From DAOUMU01 sp034409055 (GTDB lineage Bacteria; Chloroflexota; Anaerolineae; 4572-78; J111), in contig DAOUMU010000308.1 of the NCBI GenBank assembly GCA_034409055.1, forward strand, positions 1-10,205: 10,205 nt of DNA. Direction: 5' to 3'. Each line of letters opens with the position of its first letter. The first letter of the stretch is position 1. Below are positions 1 through 6,746 of this stretch, one piece after another. Made by a program: the position numbers and the translations under genes. The notes below the pieces were generated by a model, which saw nothing but the letters and a program-made list of their open reading frames with translations, had not been told where the DNA came from and did no database searches.

Positions 1-70
1 CACCCACCCAGCCAACCAACCAGCCAGCCAACCAATCAACCAGCCAACCAACCGGCCAGCCATCCAACCA
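1..70. repeat. CCAA/CCAG tetranucleotide-like simple repeat at the window edge
   Basis: The first 70 bases are a degenerate run of CCAA, CCAG and CCAT units, followed by a C/T-rich stretch up to about base 89. Read in the helicase frame it is free of stops and gives a P/Q/T/N/S-rich peptide that does not look like any helicase segment. It could be a contig-end artefact or a real low-complexity insertion. Convincing helicase sequence only begins around base 81-93. Confidence 0.75.
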
Positions 71-779
71 CCCCCTCACCCTTCTCCTCGAATTCAGGGA
101 TCTGGTCCGACGCTGGCAAGAAGCGGCCATTTTACCCATTGACCAGTTGATTTTACTCCTGGCGCAGGATTTGTTTGACAGCCCGGTCGAACTGGCCCTG
201 GCCCATAAATTTGCTGTGGTCCTGCGCCGTACCGCGGCCGAAAACCCAACCTACCGCCTGCCCGAATTTGTCGAAGCGTTGGCCGAGGTGGCGCGCAACC
301 AGCGCCGGTTTTTGGGGTTTGACCAGGACTCGTTGGGTTTTGAGCCACCCGCCGGTAAAGTGACCGTTTCCACGATGCACCGGGCCAAAGGGCTGGAGTG
401 GAACCGGGTTTACCTGATGGGGCTCAACAATTACAGTTTTCCCTCCGGCCAACCACAGGATACTTACTTTTCCGAAAAGTGGTTTGTCCGTGACTCCCTT
501 AATCTGGAAGCCGAGATTCTGGCCCAGCTTGAGGCTTTGATAGAGGCAGAGGATTATGTTGAAGGGGTGGCCACCGAGCGGGCCCGGCTTGACCTGGTTA
601 AGGAACGGCTGCGCCTTTTCTTTGTCGGCCTGACTCGGGCCAAGCAAGAACTGGTCGTCACCTGGAATAGAGGCCAACAATATCCCAATAAATTGGACAA
701 TCAACCGGCTATTCCTTTCGTCGCCTTGCAAACCTGGTGGGAGGAAAATGAGCGAACCAGCGCAGAGGTAAATGAATGA
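3..779 (+). CDS. UvrD/Rep-family (SF1A) DNA helicase, C-terminal part, 5' truncated
   Basis: This is the carboxy-terminal portion of an ATP-dependent 3'-5' DNA helicase. The frame is open to the left edge, so the true start and the Walker A and B motifs (Ia-IV) lie outside the window. Two SF1 signatures are clear: motif V as VSTMHRAKGLEW (about 366-401) and motif VI as ERLRLFFVGLTRAK (about 603-644). The arginine in GLTRA is the expected ATP-contacting residue. The part preceding motif V is helical and fits domain 2B/2A of UvrD-like proteins. The last 40 residues are polar, ending in an acidic tail. It lies 46 bp upstream of a membrane-protein gene and then a RecB-type nuclease, suggesting a helicase-nuclease partnership as in AddAB or AdnAB, with the two activities on separate chains. 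The family is certain; the subfamily (UvrD, PcrA or an AddA-like protein) is not, because the N-terminus is missing. An internal TTG at 147 is not needed as a start. Confidence 0.9.
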   Translation, partial: PTQPTNQPANQSTSQPTGQPSNHPLTLLLEFRDLVRRWQEAAILPIDQLILLLAQDLFDSPVELALAHKFAVVLRRTAAENPTYRLPEFVEALAEVARNQRRFLGFDQDSLGFEPPAGKVTVSTMHRAKGLEWNRVYLMGLNNYSFPSGQPQDTYFSEKWFVRDSLNLEAEILAQLEALIEAEDYVEGVATERARLDLVKERLRLFFVGLTRAKQELVVTWNRGQQYPNKLDNQPAIPFVALQTWWEENERTSAEVNE

Positions 780-825
780 ACAGAGGGTGATGGGTCATTG
801 GCATATTCACTCAGGGAGGTGAACA

Positions 826-1260
826 ATGTTTTGGCTATTGCTTGCTTTGACGATATTGAGCCTGATTGTCTTGATTGTCGGGATGGCCTGGACGTTGGTG
901 ACCAGGGGGGAGACCCGACGTCGGAGTGGACCCGGGGTGGGGGAAAAATTCGTTGCTGATATGATGACAGATACTCCCTCAGAACGAAAAAGAGTTTTTT
1001 ACACGAGGTTTAAGGGCAAGGCAACTGCCGTAGAAAGCAAAGCCAGTTTCAGTTTTGCCGATATTAAAACGTTGGTCAAACAGGGCCAATGGCAGGCGGT
1101 GCTGCCCATCATCCTGGCCATCGCCGGATTCTTGGGGTTGCTCTTGTTTGGCTCACTGACCATCTGGCTAGGCATAGAAAACAAATGGGTGGGCGGACTG
1201 ATTATTGTCGTGGCCCTGTACGCTATTATCCGCACCCTGCTCGCTTTTACTCGCGCTTGA
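826..1260 (+). CDS. Small membrane protein of unknown function, three predicted membrane segments
   Basis: I do not recognise a family for this 144-aa protein. The start is well supported by a strong Shine-Dalgarno run (AGGGAGGTGA) just before ATG 826. A hydrophobic segment spans residues about 3-25. A basic, soluble stretch of about 65 residues follows (RGETRRR, then SERKRVFYTRFKGK). Two more hydrophobic segments are at about 91-112 and 117-140, separated by a short loop containing an asparagine-lysine-tryptophan stretch. There are no cysteine clusters, and no lipobox or cleavable signal peptide is evident. It sits 46 bp after the helicase and its stop is 6 bp before the nuclease start, so it is very probably co-transcribed with both. 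Its position inside a DNA end-processing operon is odd for an integral membrane protein. A role as membrane anchor or accessory subunit is only a guess from context. Confidence 0.8.
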   Translation: MFWLLLALTILSLIVLIVGMAWTLVTRGETRRRSGPGVGEKFVADMMTDTPSERKRVFYTRFKGKATAVESKASFSFADIKTLVKQGQWQAVLPIILAIAGFLGLLLFGSLTIWLGIENKWVGGLIIVVALYAIIRTLLAFTRA

Positions 1261-1266
1261 GGCACA

Positions 1267-2106
1267 ATGTCGCTACCGAAGGATTTTCAATTCAGCCAAT
1301 CCAGCTTGCAAGATTTTGAGACCTGCCCGCGCCGCTTTAAGCTGCGTTATTTGCAGCGATTGAGTTGGCCGGGCGTCGAGTCCGAACCCATCCATGAGGC
1401 GGAACGCCTGGCGCAACTGGGGGCTGATTTTCATCGCCTGGTGCAGCAACACCTGGTAGGGATTGATGAAGAAACCCTGACCGGCACCTTAACCGTGGCT
1501 GAAGCCGAGCTTAAGACCTGGTGGCACAATTACCTGGATCATCGTCCGGCCGCTTTGGCCGAAGCCGAAACCTATCCCGAGTTGACCCTCTCCACCCCCC
1601 TGCACGGACACCGGCTGGTGGCCCGCTTCGACCTATTGGCCGTGCAATCTGAGGGCACCTTTTTGCTTGTCGATTGGAAAACTGCCCAAAGGAAGCCCGC
1701 CCGCGACAAACTGGCCCGGCGTATTCAGACTCGCGTTTATCCCTACGTCCTGGCCACGGCTGGCGCTGCCTTCAATAGGGGACAGCCGATCGACCCAGCG
1801 GCGATCAAAATGATGTATTGGTACCCGACCAAGCCGGATCAACCCGAGGTGTTTGACTATAGCCCCAACCTTTTTCAACGTGATGAACAATTTTTGAGCG
1901 AGCTGATCGAGCGGATTAAAATCGCCGCCCCAGGAGATGATTTCCCGCTGGTGGAGGATCGCAAACCCTGCACTTATTGTGTCTACCGCTCCTATTGTGA
2001 CCGGGGGGATCGGGCTGGCCCGGTGTTGGATTTGGAAGAAGAGCCACAAGAGGTGATGGATGTGTTGTCGATGGATTGGGATCAAATTGCAGGGATTGAA
2101 TTTTGA
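1267..2106 (+). CDS. RecB/AddB/Cas4-like PD-(D/E)XK nuclease with Fe-S cluster cysteines
   Basis: This 279-aa protein has the full RecB-type nuclease motif series: an N-terminal cysteine in FETCPRRFKLRYL (C20), H56 in GADFHRLVQ, D122 in ARFDLL, D136-W137-K138 in LLVDWKT (the D-xK core), and a QxxxY motif at 154-158 (QTRVY). It ends with three cysteines in the pattern CxxCx5C (C235, C238, C244). Together with C20 these match the four ligands that hold a [4Fe-4S] cluster in AddB and Cas4. The expected activity is metal-dependent DNA cleavage, probably on single strands or ends made by a helicase. The helicase two genes upstream is the obvious partner. The start ATG is 6 bp after the preceding stop, with GAGG as ribosome binding site. 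No cas1, cas2 or CRISPR array is visible, so a Cas4 adaptation role is not supported. An acidic tail (DLEEEPQE) follows the cluster. Confidence 0.9.
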   Translation: MSLPKDFQFSQSSLQDFETCPRRFKLRYLQRLSWPGVESEPIHEAERLAQLGADFHRLVQQHLVGIDEETLTGTLTVAEAELKTWWHNYLDHRPAALAEAETYPELTLSTPLHGHRLVARFDLLAVQSEGTFLLVDWKTAQRKPARDKLARRIQTRVYPYVLATAGAAFNRGQPIDPAAIKMMYWYPTKPDQPEVFDYSPNLFQRDEQFLSELIERIKIAAPGDDFPLVEDRKPCTYCVYRSYCDRGDRAGPVLDLEEEPQEVMDVLSMDWDQIAGIEF

Positions 2107-2130
2107 CAGCGAATTTTCGCCTGTTATCCA

Positions 2131-2162
2131 ATTGTGGCACAATGTCATTATTAATGACATTG
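2131..2162. promoter_or_regulatory. Two overlapping palindromes upstream of recJ; probable operator
   Basis: A perfect palindrome with 11-bp arms and a single central base spans 2140-2162 (left arm CAATGTCATTA, right arm TAATGACATTG). It overlaps a shorter one at 2131-2143 (ATTGTG-G-CACAAT). The right arm contains the -35 hexamer of the recJ promoter, so a protein bound here would block RNA polymerase. The odd-length centre resembles Fur-family operator geometry, but the bases do not match a known consensus that I can name. The site is also just after the nuclease gene stop, but no T-run follows it, so a terminator is unlikely. Confidence 0.6.
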
Positions 2163-2182
2163 AATTAGGGCAATGCTATAAT
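2154..2182 (+). promoter_or_regulatory. Sigma70-type promoter of recJ with extended -10
   Basis: ATGACA (2154-2159, five of six consensus bases) is followed after 17 bp by TATAAT (2177-2182), preceded by TGC, which gives an extended -10 element. Transcription should start near 2189. That leaves a leader of about 60 bases before ATG 2248, and it rules out the TTG at 2182 as a sensible start codon. Confidence 0.75.
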
Positions 2183-2247
2183 TGGGACTAAATGATCTTG
2201 GCAAAAGCACAAGCTCACTACCGAAAGTATCCATCTATAATTCTTTT

Positions 2248-4554
2248 ATGCCTAATTGGCAACTTCCCTCCCAATCTAATATCCCCCCCGATCTGCTCGA
2301 ATTTGCCGGTGAGCCTCTGCTGGCCCAATTGCTGGTGCAGCGTGGCCTGACCACGGTTGACCAGGCCCGTGCTTTCCTCGACCTCCACGCCTACCAGCCG
2401 GCCCCACCCGAAGCACTGCCTGACCTCGAAGCCGCTGTGGCTCGCCTCAACCGGGCCATCGAGCAGCAAGAACTGATTTGTGTCTGGGGCGACTTTGACG
2501 TTGACGGCCAGACTGCTACGGCCTTGCTGGTTTCCACCCTGCAAGACCTGGGGGCCAACGTATGCTCCTACATTCCCAACCGGCTGACCGAGTCACACGG
2601 CATCAAAATGCCGGCGCTCAAGCGGATTCTGGCCGAAGGGGTCAACCTGATTTTGACCTGCGATACCGGCATCGCCGAGCACGAGGCCGTGGCCACTGCC
2701 CACGCAGCCGGGGTTGAGGTCATCATCACCGATCACCACGATTTAGCTGAGACCCTGCCTCCGGCCCGGGCCGTGGTCAATCCCAAGCGTCTGCCGCCAG
2801 AACATCCGTTGCGAGAATTGCCCGGCGTAGGGGTCGCCTATAAGTTGGCTGAGGCCCTTTACCAGGCCGAGAATCGGGCTGAGGCGAGCGAGCCGTTGCT
2901 TGATCTGGTCGCGCTCGGTATCGTGGCTGACGTGGCCCGGCAGACCGGCGACACACGCTTCCTGCTGCAAAAAGGGCTGGCCGTTTTGCAACAGCGGTCC
3001 CGTCTGGGACTGCAAGCCTTGCTTGAAAGCGCCAATCTAAAAACGGACCGTCTGGCAGAAGATCACATCGGTTTTTGGTTGGCCCCCCGCCTCAATGCCC
3101 TGGGACGCCTGGGAGATGCCAATCTGGCGGTCGAACTGCTGACCACGGACGATCTTGCCCGGGCCCGCATCATTGTCCTGCAACTGGAGGCGCTCAACGA
3201 CCGCCGCAAAATGCTGGTCGACCGGGTGGTGGTGCAGGCTTTGAGCCAGCTTGAGGATACCCCCTCACTGGCCGACTACAAAGCCATTGTCCTGGCTGCC
3301 GCTGACTGGCATCCGGGCGTGATTGGGATTGCCGCCAGTCGCCTGGTCGAGCAGTATGGCAAGCCGGCCGTTCTGATCGCTCTACGGCCTGACGGACAGG
3401 GACGCGGTTCGGCCCGTTCCATCCCCGGCTGTGATATCCACCGGGCTCTCAAAACACAAGCCCATCTCCTGACAACTTTGGGCGGTCATACTATGGCGGC
3501 CGGGCTGACCATTCCTCCCGAAAAGATACCTGTTTTTCGCCAGGGTTTATCCGCTGCCCTGGTCGATTGCCAACCGGCCACCGAAAAAGCGATCACCATT
3601 GAGGCAGTAATCGATCTCTCGCAAGTTTCGACCAACTTGTTGGCCACCATTCAACGGCTGGCCCCTTTTGGTCCGGGCAACCCGCCGGTTTACCTGGGGT
3701 GTCGGGGGTTGCAGATTGTCGAAGAGACTATTTTTGGCAAGACCAGGAGTCATAAGCGGTTGGTGGTGGAAGATGAGGCCGGTCAGCAGCAACAGGTTAT
3801 CTGGTGGGGCGGCGCTGTCGAACGTTCTCCCCAGGGCATCTTTGACCTGGCCTTCACCCTCAGCCCGGCTGATTACCAGCGCGGCGAGGCCGTACAACTG
3901 GAGTGGCTAACCGCTCGTGAGTGGGAACCTGCGCCTGTCACCCTGCCCCCAGAATTCATCGACTGGCGCCAAATAGCAGATCCAATGGCCAAAATCCAAC
4001 AATTAACCTCCAAACTAACAATTCACAATTCACAACTCCCCTTAATCTGGGCCGAGGGTCTCACCCTGCCCCACCTCTCCCCCCTGCCCCGCCACAAACT
4101 CCAGCCCGCCGAAACCCTCGTCAGCTGGACCGCCCCCCCCGGCCAGGATATCTTTCAGCAAGCCCTGGCTATGGTCAACCCCCGACAAATCGTTTTGGTC
4201 GGTCAGTCCTCGCCGTTTGACACTTTCCCCGCCTTCATTAAGCGGTTAATGGGGCTGGTGAAGTATGCCATGTTGAACAAAGCGGGCGAAGTTTACCTGG
4301 AGGAGTTGGCAGCCGCGTTGGGACACCGGCTGGCCACGGTCCGGTTGGGCCTTGATTGGCTGGTTGCTCAGGGCAAGCTTATAATTTACGTCGAGGAAGA
4401 CGAACTACTGGTCCTGCGACCGGACCAGCAGCCGCCCACCGAGGAGGCTACAACGGTTGAGGAGATGCTCAAATCAGCCCTGGCCGAGACAGCAGCCTAT
4501 CGTCGATTTTTTAGAGAGGCGAGCCTGGCCTCGTTGAAGAAGGTGATTGGTTAA
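2248..4554 (+). CDS. Single-stranded-DNA-specific 5'-3' exonuclease RecJ with extra C-terminal domain
   Basis: RecJ degrades single-stranded DNA from the 5' end in recombination and mismatch/base-excision repair. Numbering from ATG 2248 (768 aa), the DHH-domain motifs are DFDVDG (aspartates 82, 84, 86), H117, CDTG with D139, DHH 162-164 and VAD with D228. The DHHA1 part shows WHPGVIG (354-360), RGSARS (386-391) and GGHTMAAG (from 412). An OB-like region follows to about 558. The last 200 residues are not part of the minimal RecJ core. They include a low-complexity stretch around 585-600 and a winged-helix-like segment (about 665-725, EVYLEELAAALGHRLATVRLGLDW read in two pieces), with a helical tail. 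I chose ATG 2248 because an upstream in-frame TTG (2182) overlaps the -10 box and MPNWQLP fits the expected N-terminus. No good Shine-Dalgarno is visible before it. The stop shares TTAA with the convergent gene. Confidence 0.95.
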   Translation: MPNWQLPSQSNIPPDLLEFAGEPLLAQLLVQRGLTTVDQARAFLDLHAYQPAPPEALPDLEAAVARLNRAIEQQELICVWGDFDVDGQTATALLVSTLQDLGANVCSYIPNRLTESHGIKMPALKRILAEGVNLILTCDTGIAEHEAVATAHAAGVEVIITDHHDLAETLPPARAVVNPKRLPPEHPLRELPGVGVAYKLAEALYQAENRAEASEPLLDLVALGIVADVARQTGDTRFLLQKGLAVLQQRSRLGLQALLESANLKTDRLAEDHIGFWLAPRLNALGRLGDANLAVELLTTDDLARARIIVLQLEALNDRRKMLVDRVVVQALSQLEDTPSLADYKAIVLAAADWHPGVIGIAASRLVEQYGKPAVLIALRPDGQGRGSARSIPGCDIHRALKTQAHLLTTLGGHTMAAGLTIPPEKIPVFRQGLSAALVDCQPATEKAITIEAVIDLSQVSTNLLATIQRLAPFGPGNPPVYLGCRGLQIVEETIFGKTRSHKRLVVEDEAGQQQQVIWWGGAVERSPQGIFDLAFTLSPADYQRGEAVQLEWLTAREWEPAPVTLPPEFIDWRQIADPMAKIQQLTSKLTIHNSQLPLIWAEGLTLPHLSPLPRHKLQPAETLVSWTAPPGQDIFQQALAMVNPRQIVLVGQSSPFDTFPAFIKRLMGLVKYAMLNKAGEVYLEELAAALGHRLATVRLGLDWLVAQGKLIIYVEEDELLVLRPDQQPPTEEATTVEEMLKSALAETAAYRRFFREASLASLKKVIG
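4018..4038. repeat. Three heptanucleotide repeats inside recJ
   Basis: ACAATTC, ACAATTC and ACAACTC follow each other at 4018-4038. They lie inside the recJ reading frame, which stays open because 21 bases are a multiple of three, and encode TIHNSQL. Flanking sequence (about 3990-4060) is A/C-rich and differs from the GC-rich coding on either side. The repeat sits at a domain boundary after the OB-like region. Similar heptads occur in the intergenic repeats further right (CGTGAAA units), though with different sequence. Confidence 0.7.
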
Positions 4555-6560
4555 CGGACAGCCTCTACCACCACTTCAGCCACGTCCTTAACTTTCATGG
4601 GAGCACCAGCAGCAGCGTTAGCATCGTTCAACATACGGACACAGAAGGGGCAACCGACAGCTATAGTTTGAGCACCGCTGCCCTGGGCTTCGGCATAGCG
4701 GTTGACGCTAACGGCCTCGGTTCCTGCTTCCTCTTCCTTCCACACCTGGGCGCCCCCTGCGCCACAGCAGAAGGAGTCGCTTTTGGTACGGCTCATCTCC
4801 AGTAAGGTCACGCCGGCCTGGGCCAGCAGTTGGCGCGGCGCATCATATTCCCCATTGTGGCGGCCGAGATAACACGGGTCGTGAAACGTCACTTTTTCCA
4901 AACTGTTACCGTTGAGCTTTAACCGGCCCTGGCCAATTAGCTCGGCGATCAGTTGGGTGTGGTGTAACACGGTGTAGTCGGCCCCAAAGGCCGTATACTC
5001 CCGGCCAAGCGTATGCAGGCAGTGGGGGCAACCGGTCACAATTTTTTTCTTGTCCGCCCCGATGGCGTTTAACGTTTCGATATTCATCCGGGCCATCTCA
5101 AAAAAGAGGTTCTCATTCCCGGCCCGACGAGCCACGTCGCCGGTGCAGGTCTCGTTGTTGCCCAGCACGGCAAAGTTGACTCCGGCAGCATGCAGCAGCG
5201 TGGCAATGGCCCGGGCGATTGCCTGGGCGTTGGGATCAAAAGCCCCCGCGCAACCCACCCAATAGAGCACCTCAAAATCGGGATTTTGTTCAACCAGGGG
5301 CACCGGAAAATCAAGCGACCTGGCCCAGGCCAGACGATCCTCCGCCATTTGCCAGGGATTGGCGTTGCGCTCCATGCCGGTAAAGGCTCCCTTGAGCGCA
5401 TTGGGGAAGAGGCCGTTCATCAAAACCTGATCCTGGCGCATAGCTAAAATATCAAACATCGGCTCATTACCGACGGGACACACCTCCACGCAAGCGCCAC
5501 AACTGGTGCAAGCCCAGACGGCGCTCTGGCTGATGGCATAATCCAGGAGAGGCAACGGATCTTCGCCGGCTGCCAGTTGCTTCATGTTTTCTCTGATGTA
5601 GTAACGTTTGTTGATTTCCAGGGCAGCCGGGGAAAGTTCTTTGCCGGTGACGTAGGCCGGGCAGGCATCCTGGCAGCGATTGCACATAATGCAGGCAAAG
5701 GCGTCGACCAGGTGGGTTTGGCTTAAATCGGTCAGGCGGGCGACACCAAATTGCTCAATACTTTCGTCATCAAAATCAATGGCCTCCAGGGCACCGGGAG
5801 ATTGGCGCCGGGGGCGAGTCATGAAGTTAAAGGGACCAATGAAAAGATGGGCATGCTTACTGTAAGGAAAGTAAGGCAGAAAGGCCAAAATCAAGCCCAA
5901 GGCCAGCCACCAACTGGCGTGCCAGCCGACCGCTATTGAGGTAGAGGATAATCCGCGCCAAAGATTAGCCACCAGGCTGGCAAAAGGTTGCCAGACGTCG
6001 GGGCCTGCCAGGGCCACTAAAAACGAAGTCCCCAGAAAACGGAAACCCACGTGAAAGAGGATAAAGCCGCCCACAATGAGCGAGTCTGTGGGAATACCCG
6101 GCCAGGCTTTTGGATGTAGCTTAACGTTGTCGTGGTAAGTAAGGACAGGCACTTTAGCCACAAAGCGCCGAATCAGGAAGAAGATCATGCCAACCAGCAC
6201 CGCCATACTGAAGACATCTGCCAGCAAACGATAAAGCCCCCCTGGAACACCGTGGCCTAAAAAACGGAAACCGGGCAGATATCCCTCGACGACGTCAACA
6301 GCATTAACCAGCAAATAATACAAAAAGCCCCAGGCGATAAAGAAGTGAAACAGGGAGGTCAACCGGCGATGACGTATGATCTGTCCCTGGTTAATGAAGG
6401 CCATCAGGCCGGTGATGATTCGCCGGGGAAGGTCATCGAATTTGAGTTGGCCCTGGCCATGCCGCACAATTTTGATCATTCGGCTAAAGGTTATGTAGGT
6501 CAAATAAAGAGAGGCGAGTAGGACTACCGCAAAAAGGATTTTCTCAATAGAAGTCAGCAT
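4551..6560 (-). CDS. Membrane Fe-S oxidoreductase, EtfD/EMO type (ETF:quinone oxidoreductase-like)
   Basis: This 669-aa protein probably passes electrons from an electron-transfer flavoprotein to membrane quinone, as proposed for EMO of syntrophs and EtfD (Rv0338c) of mycobacteria. It has an N-terminal NarI-like membrane domain with about five hydrophobic segments (5-25, 68-90, 110-131, 160-185, 208-231). Histidines there (H72, H170, H214) are candidate heme b ligands. Two ferredoxin-type clusters follow: C290/293/296/300 and C351/354/357/361. Two CCG (heterodisulfide-reductase) domains come last. The first is variant: C437, ETCTGD with C472 instead of CCG, and C511-PH-C514. The second is canonical: C563, CCG at 598-600 and C637-PF-C640. 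ATG 6560 has AAGG nine bases upstream. No etfA, etfB or acyl-CoA dehydrogenase gene is in view. It converges on recJ with a 4-bp overlap. HdrD- or GlcF-type alternatives are less likely because of the fused membrane domain. Confidence 0.88.
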   Translation of the reverse strand: MLTSIEKILFAVVLLASLYLTYITFSRMIKIVRHGQGQLKFDDLPRRIITGLMAFINQGQIIRHRRLTSLFHFFIAWGFLYYLLVNAVDVVEGYLPGFRFLGHGVPGGLYRLLADVFSMAVLVGMIFFLIRRFVAKVPVLTYHDNVKLHPKAWPGIPTDSLIVGGFILFHVGFRFLGTSFLVALAGPDVWQPFASLVANLWRGLSSTSIAVGWHASWWLALGLILAFLPYFPYSKHAHLFIGPFNFMTRPRRQSPGALEAIDFDDESIEQFGVARLTDLSQTHLVDAFACIMCNRCQDACPAYVTGKELSPAALEINKRYYIRENMKQLAAGEDPLPLLDYAISQSAVWACTSCGACVEVCPVGNEPMFDILAMRQDQVLMNGLFPNALKGAFTGMERNANPWQMAEDRLAWARSLDFPVPLVEQNPDFEVLYWVGCAGAFDPNAQAIARAIATLLHAAGVNFAVLGNNETCTGDVARRAGNENLFFEMARMNIETLNAIGADKKKIVTGCPHCLHTLGREYTAFGADYTVLHHTQLIAELIGQGRLKLNGNSLEKVTFHDPCYLGRHNGEYDAPRQLLAQAGVTLLEMSRTKSDSFCCGAGGAQVWKEEEAGTEAVSVNRYAEAQGSGAQTIAVGCPFCVRMLNDANAAAGAPMKVKDVAEVVVEAVR

Positions 6561-6614
6561 TATCTTTTACCTTCATAAATTGTGGATTTTTGTCGAGGGT
6601 GCAGGTCGGAGCCC

Positions 6615-6623
6615 ATTATACCA
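6615..6623 (-). promoter_or_regulatory. Extended -10 promoter of the EtfD/EMO-type gene
   Basis: On the - strand TGGTATAAT (plus coordinates 6623-6615) forms a perfect -10 with an extended TG. The -35 is weak (TTGTTT, 6642-6637, 16-bp spacing). Transcription should begin near 6608, about 48 bases before ATG 6560. It lies directly downstream of the terminator of the preceding - strand gene, so this gene probably has an independent transcript. Confidence 0.6.
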
Positions 6624-6640
6624 GCAATGACGGGCTAAAC

Positions 6641-6680
6641 AAAAAATCCACATCCTGGGGTAAGGATGTGGGTTTGCTTT
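6641..6680. terminator. Intrinsic terminator, possibly bidirectional
   Basis: A perfect 9-bp stem (CCACATCCT 6648-6656, AGGATGTGG 6663-6671) closes a 6-base loop. On the - strand it is followed by ATTTTTTGTTT, a good U-tract, so it fits the end of the small cysteine-motif gene. On the + strand GTTTGCTTTT follows, so it may also work in that direction. It insulates the EtfD/EMO-type promoter. Confidence 0.8.
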
Positions 6681-6698
6681 TAAAGGGGATATTAATGT

Positions 6699-6730
6699 GG
6701 CCCCCCTAGCCCCCCACAGGGGGGAACTTT
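6699..6730. repeat. C6/G6 hairpin repeat
   Basis: CCCCCC (6710-6715), ACA, GGGGGG (6719-6724) forms a tight hairpin preceded by GGCCCCCCTAG and followed by AACTTTTC. It lies about 22 bases beyond the stop of the small cysteine-motif gene, in its 3' untranslated region. It looks like a short dispersed palindromic repeat. A contribution to termination or mRNA 3'-end stability is possible. Confidence 0.55.
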
Positions 6731-6746
6731 TCGTCTCATCCACCAG

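Noticed and set aside
1267..2106. Nuclease as CRISPR-adaptation Cas4
   Set aside because: No cas1, cas2 or repeat-spacer array is in the window; context is helicase and RecJ, so an AddB-like repair role fits better.
2109..2120. GCGAA/TTCGC hairpin after the nuclease gene as a terminator
   Set aside because: The stem is only five pairs and no T-run follows.
2182..2247. Upstream in-frame TTG as the recJ start
   Set aside because: It overlaps the TATAAT of a strong extended -10 promoter, and the added 22 residues do not resemble RecJ. ATG 2248 is preferred.
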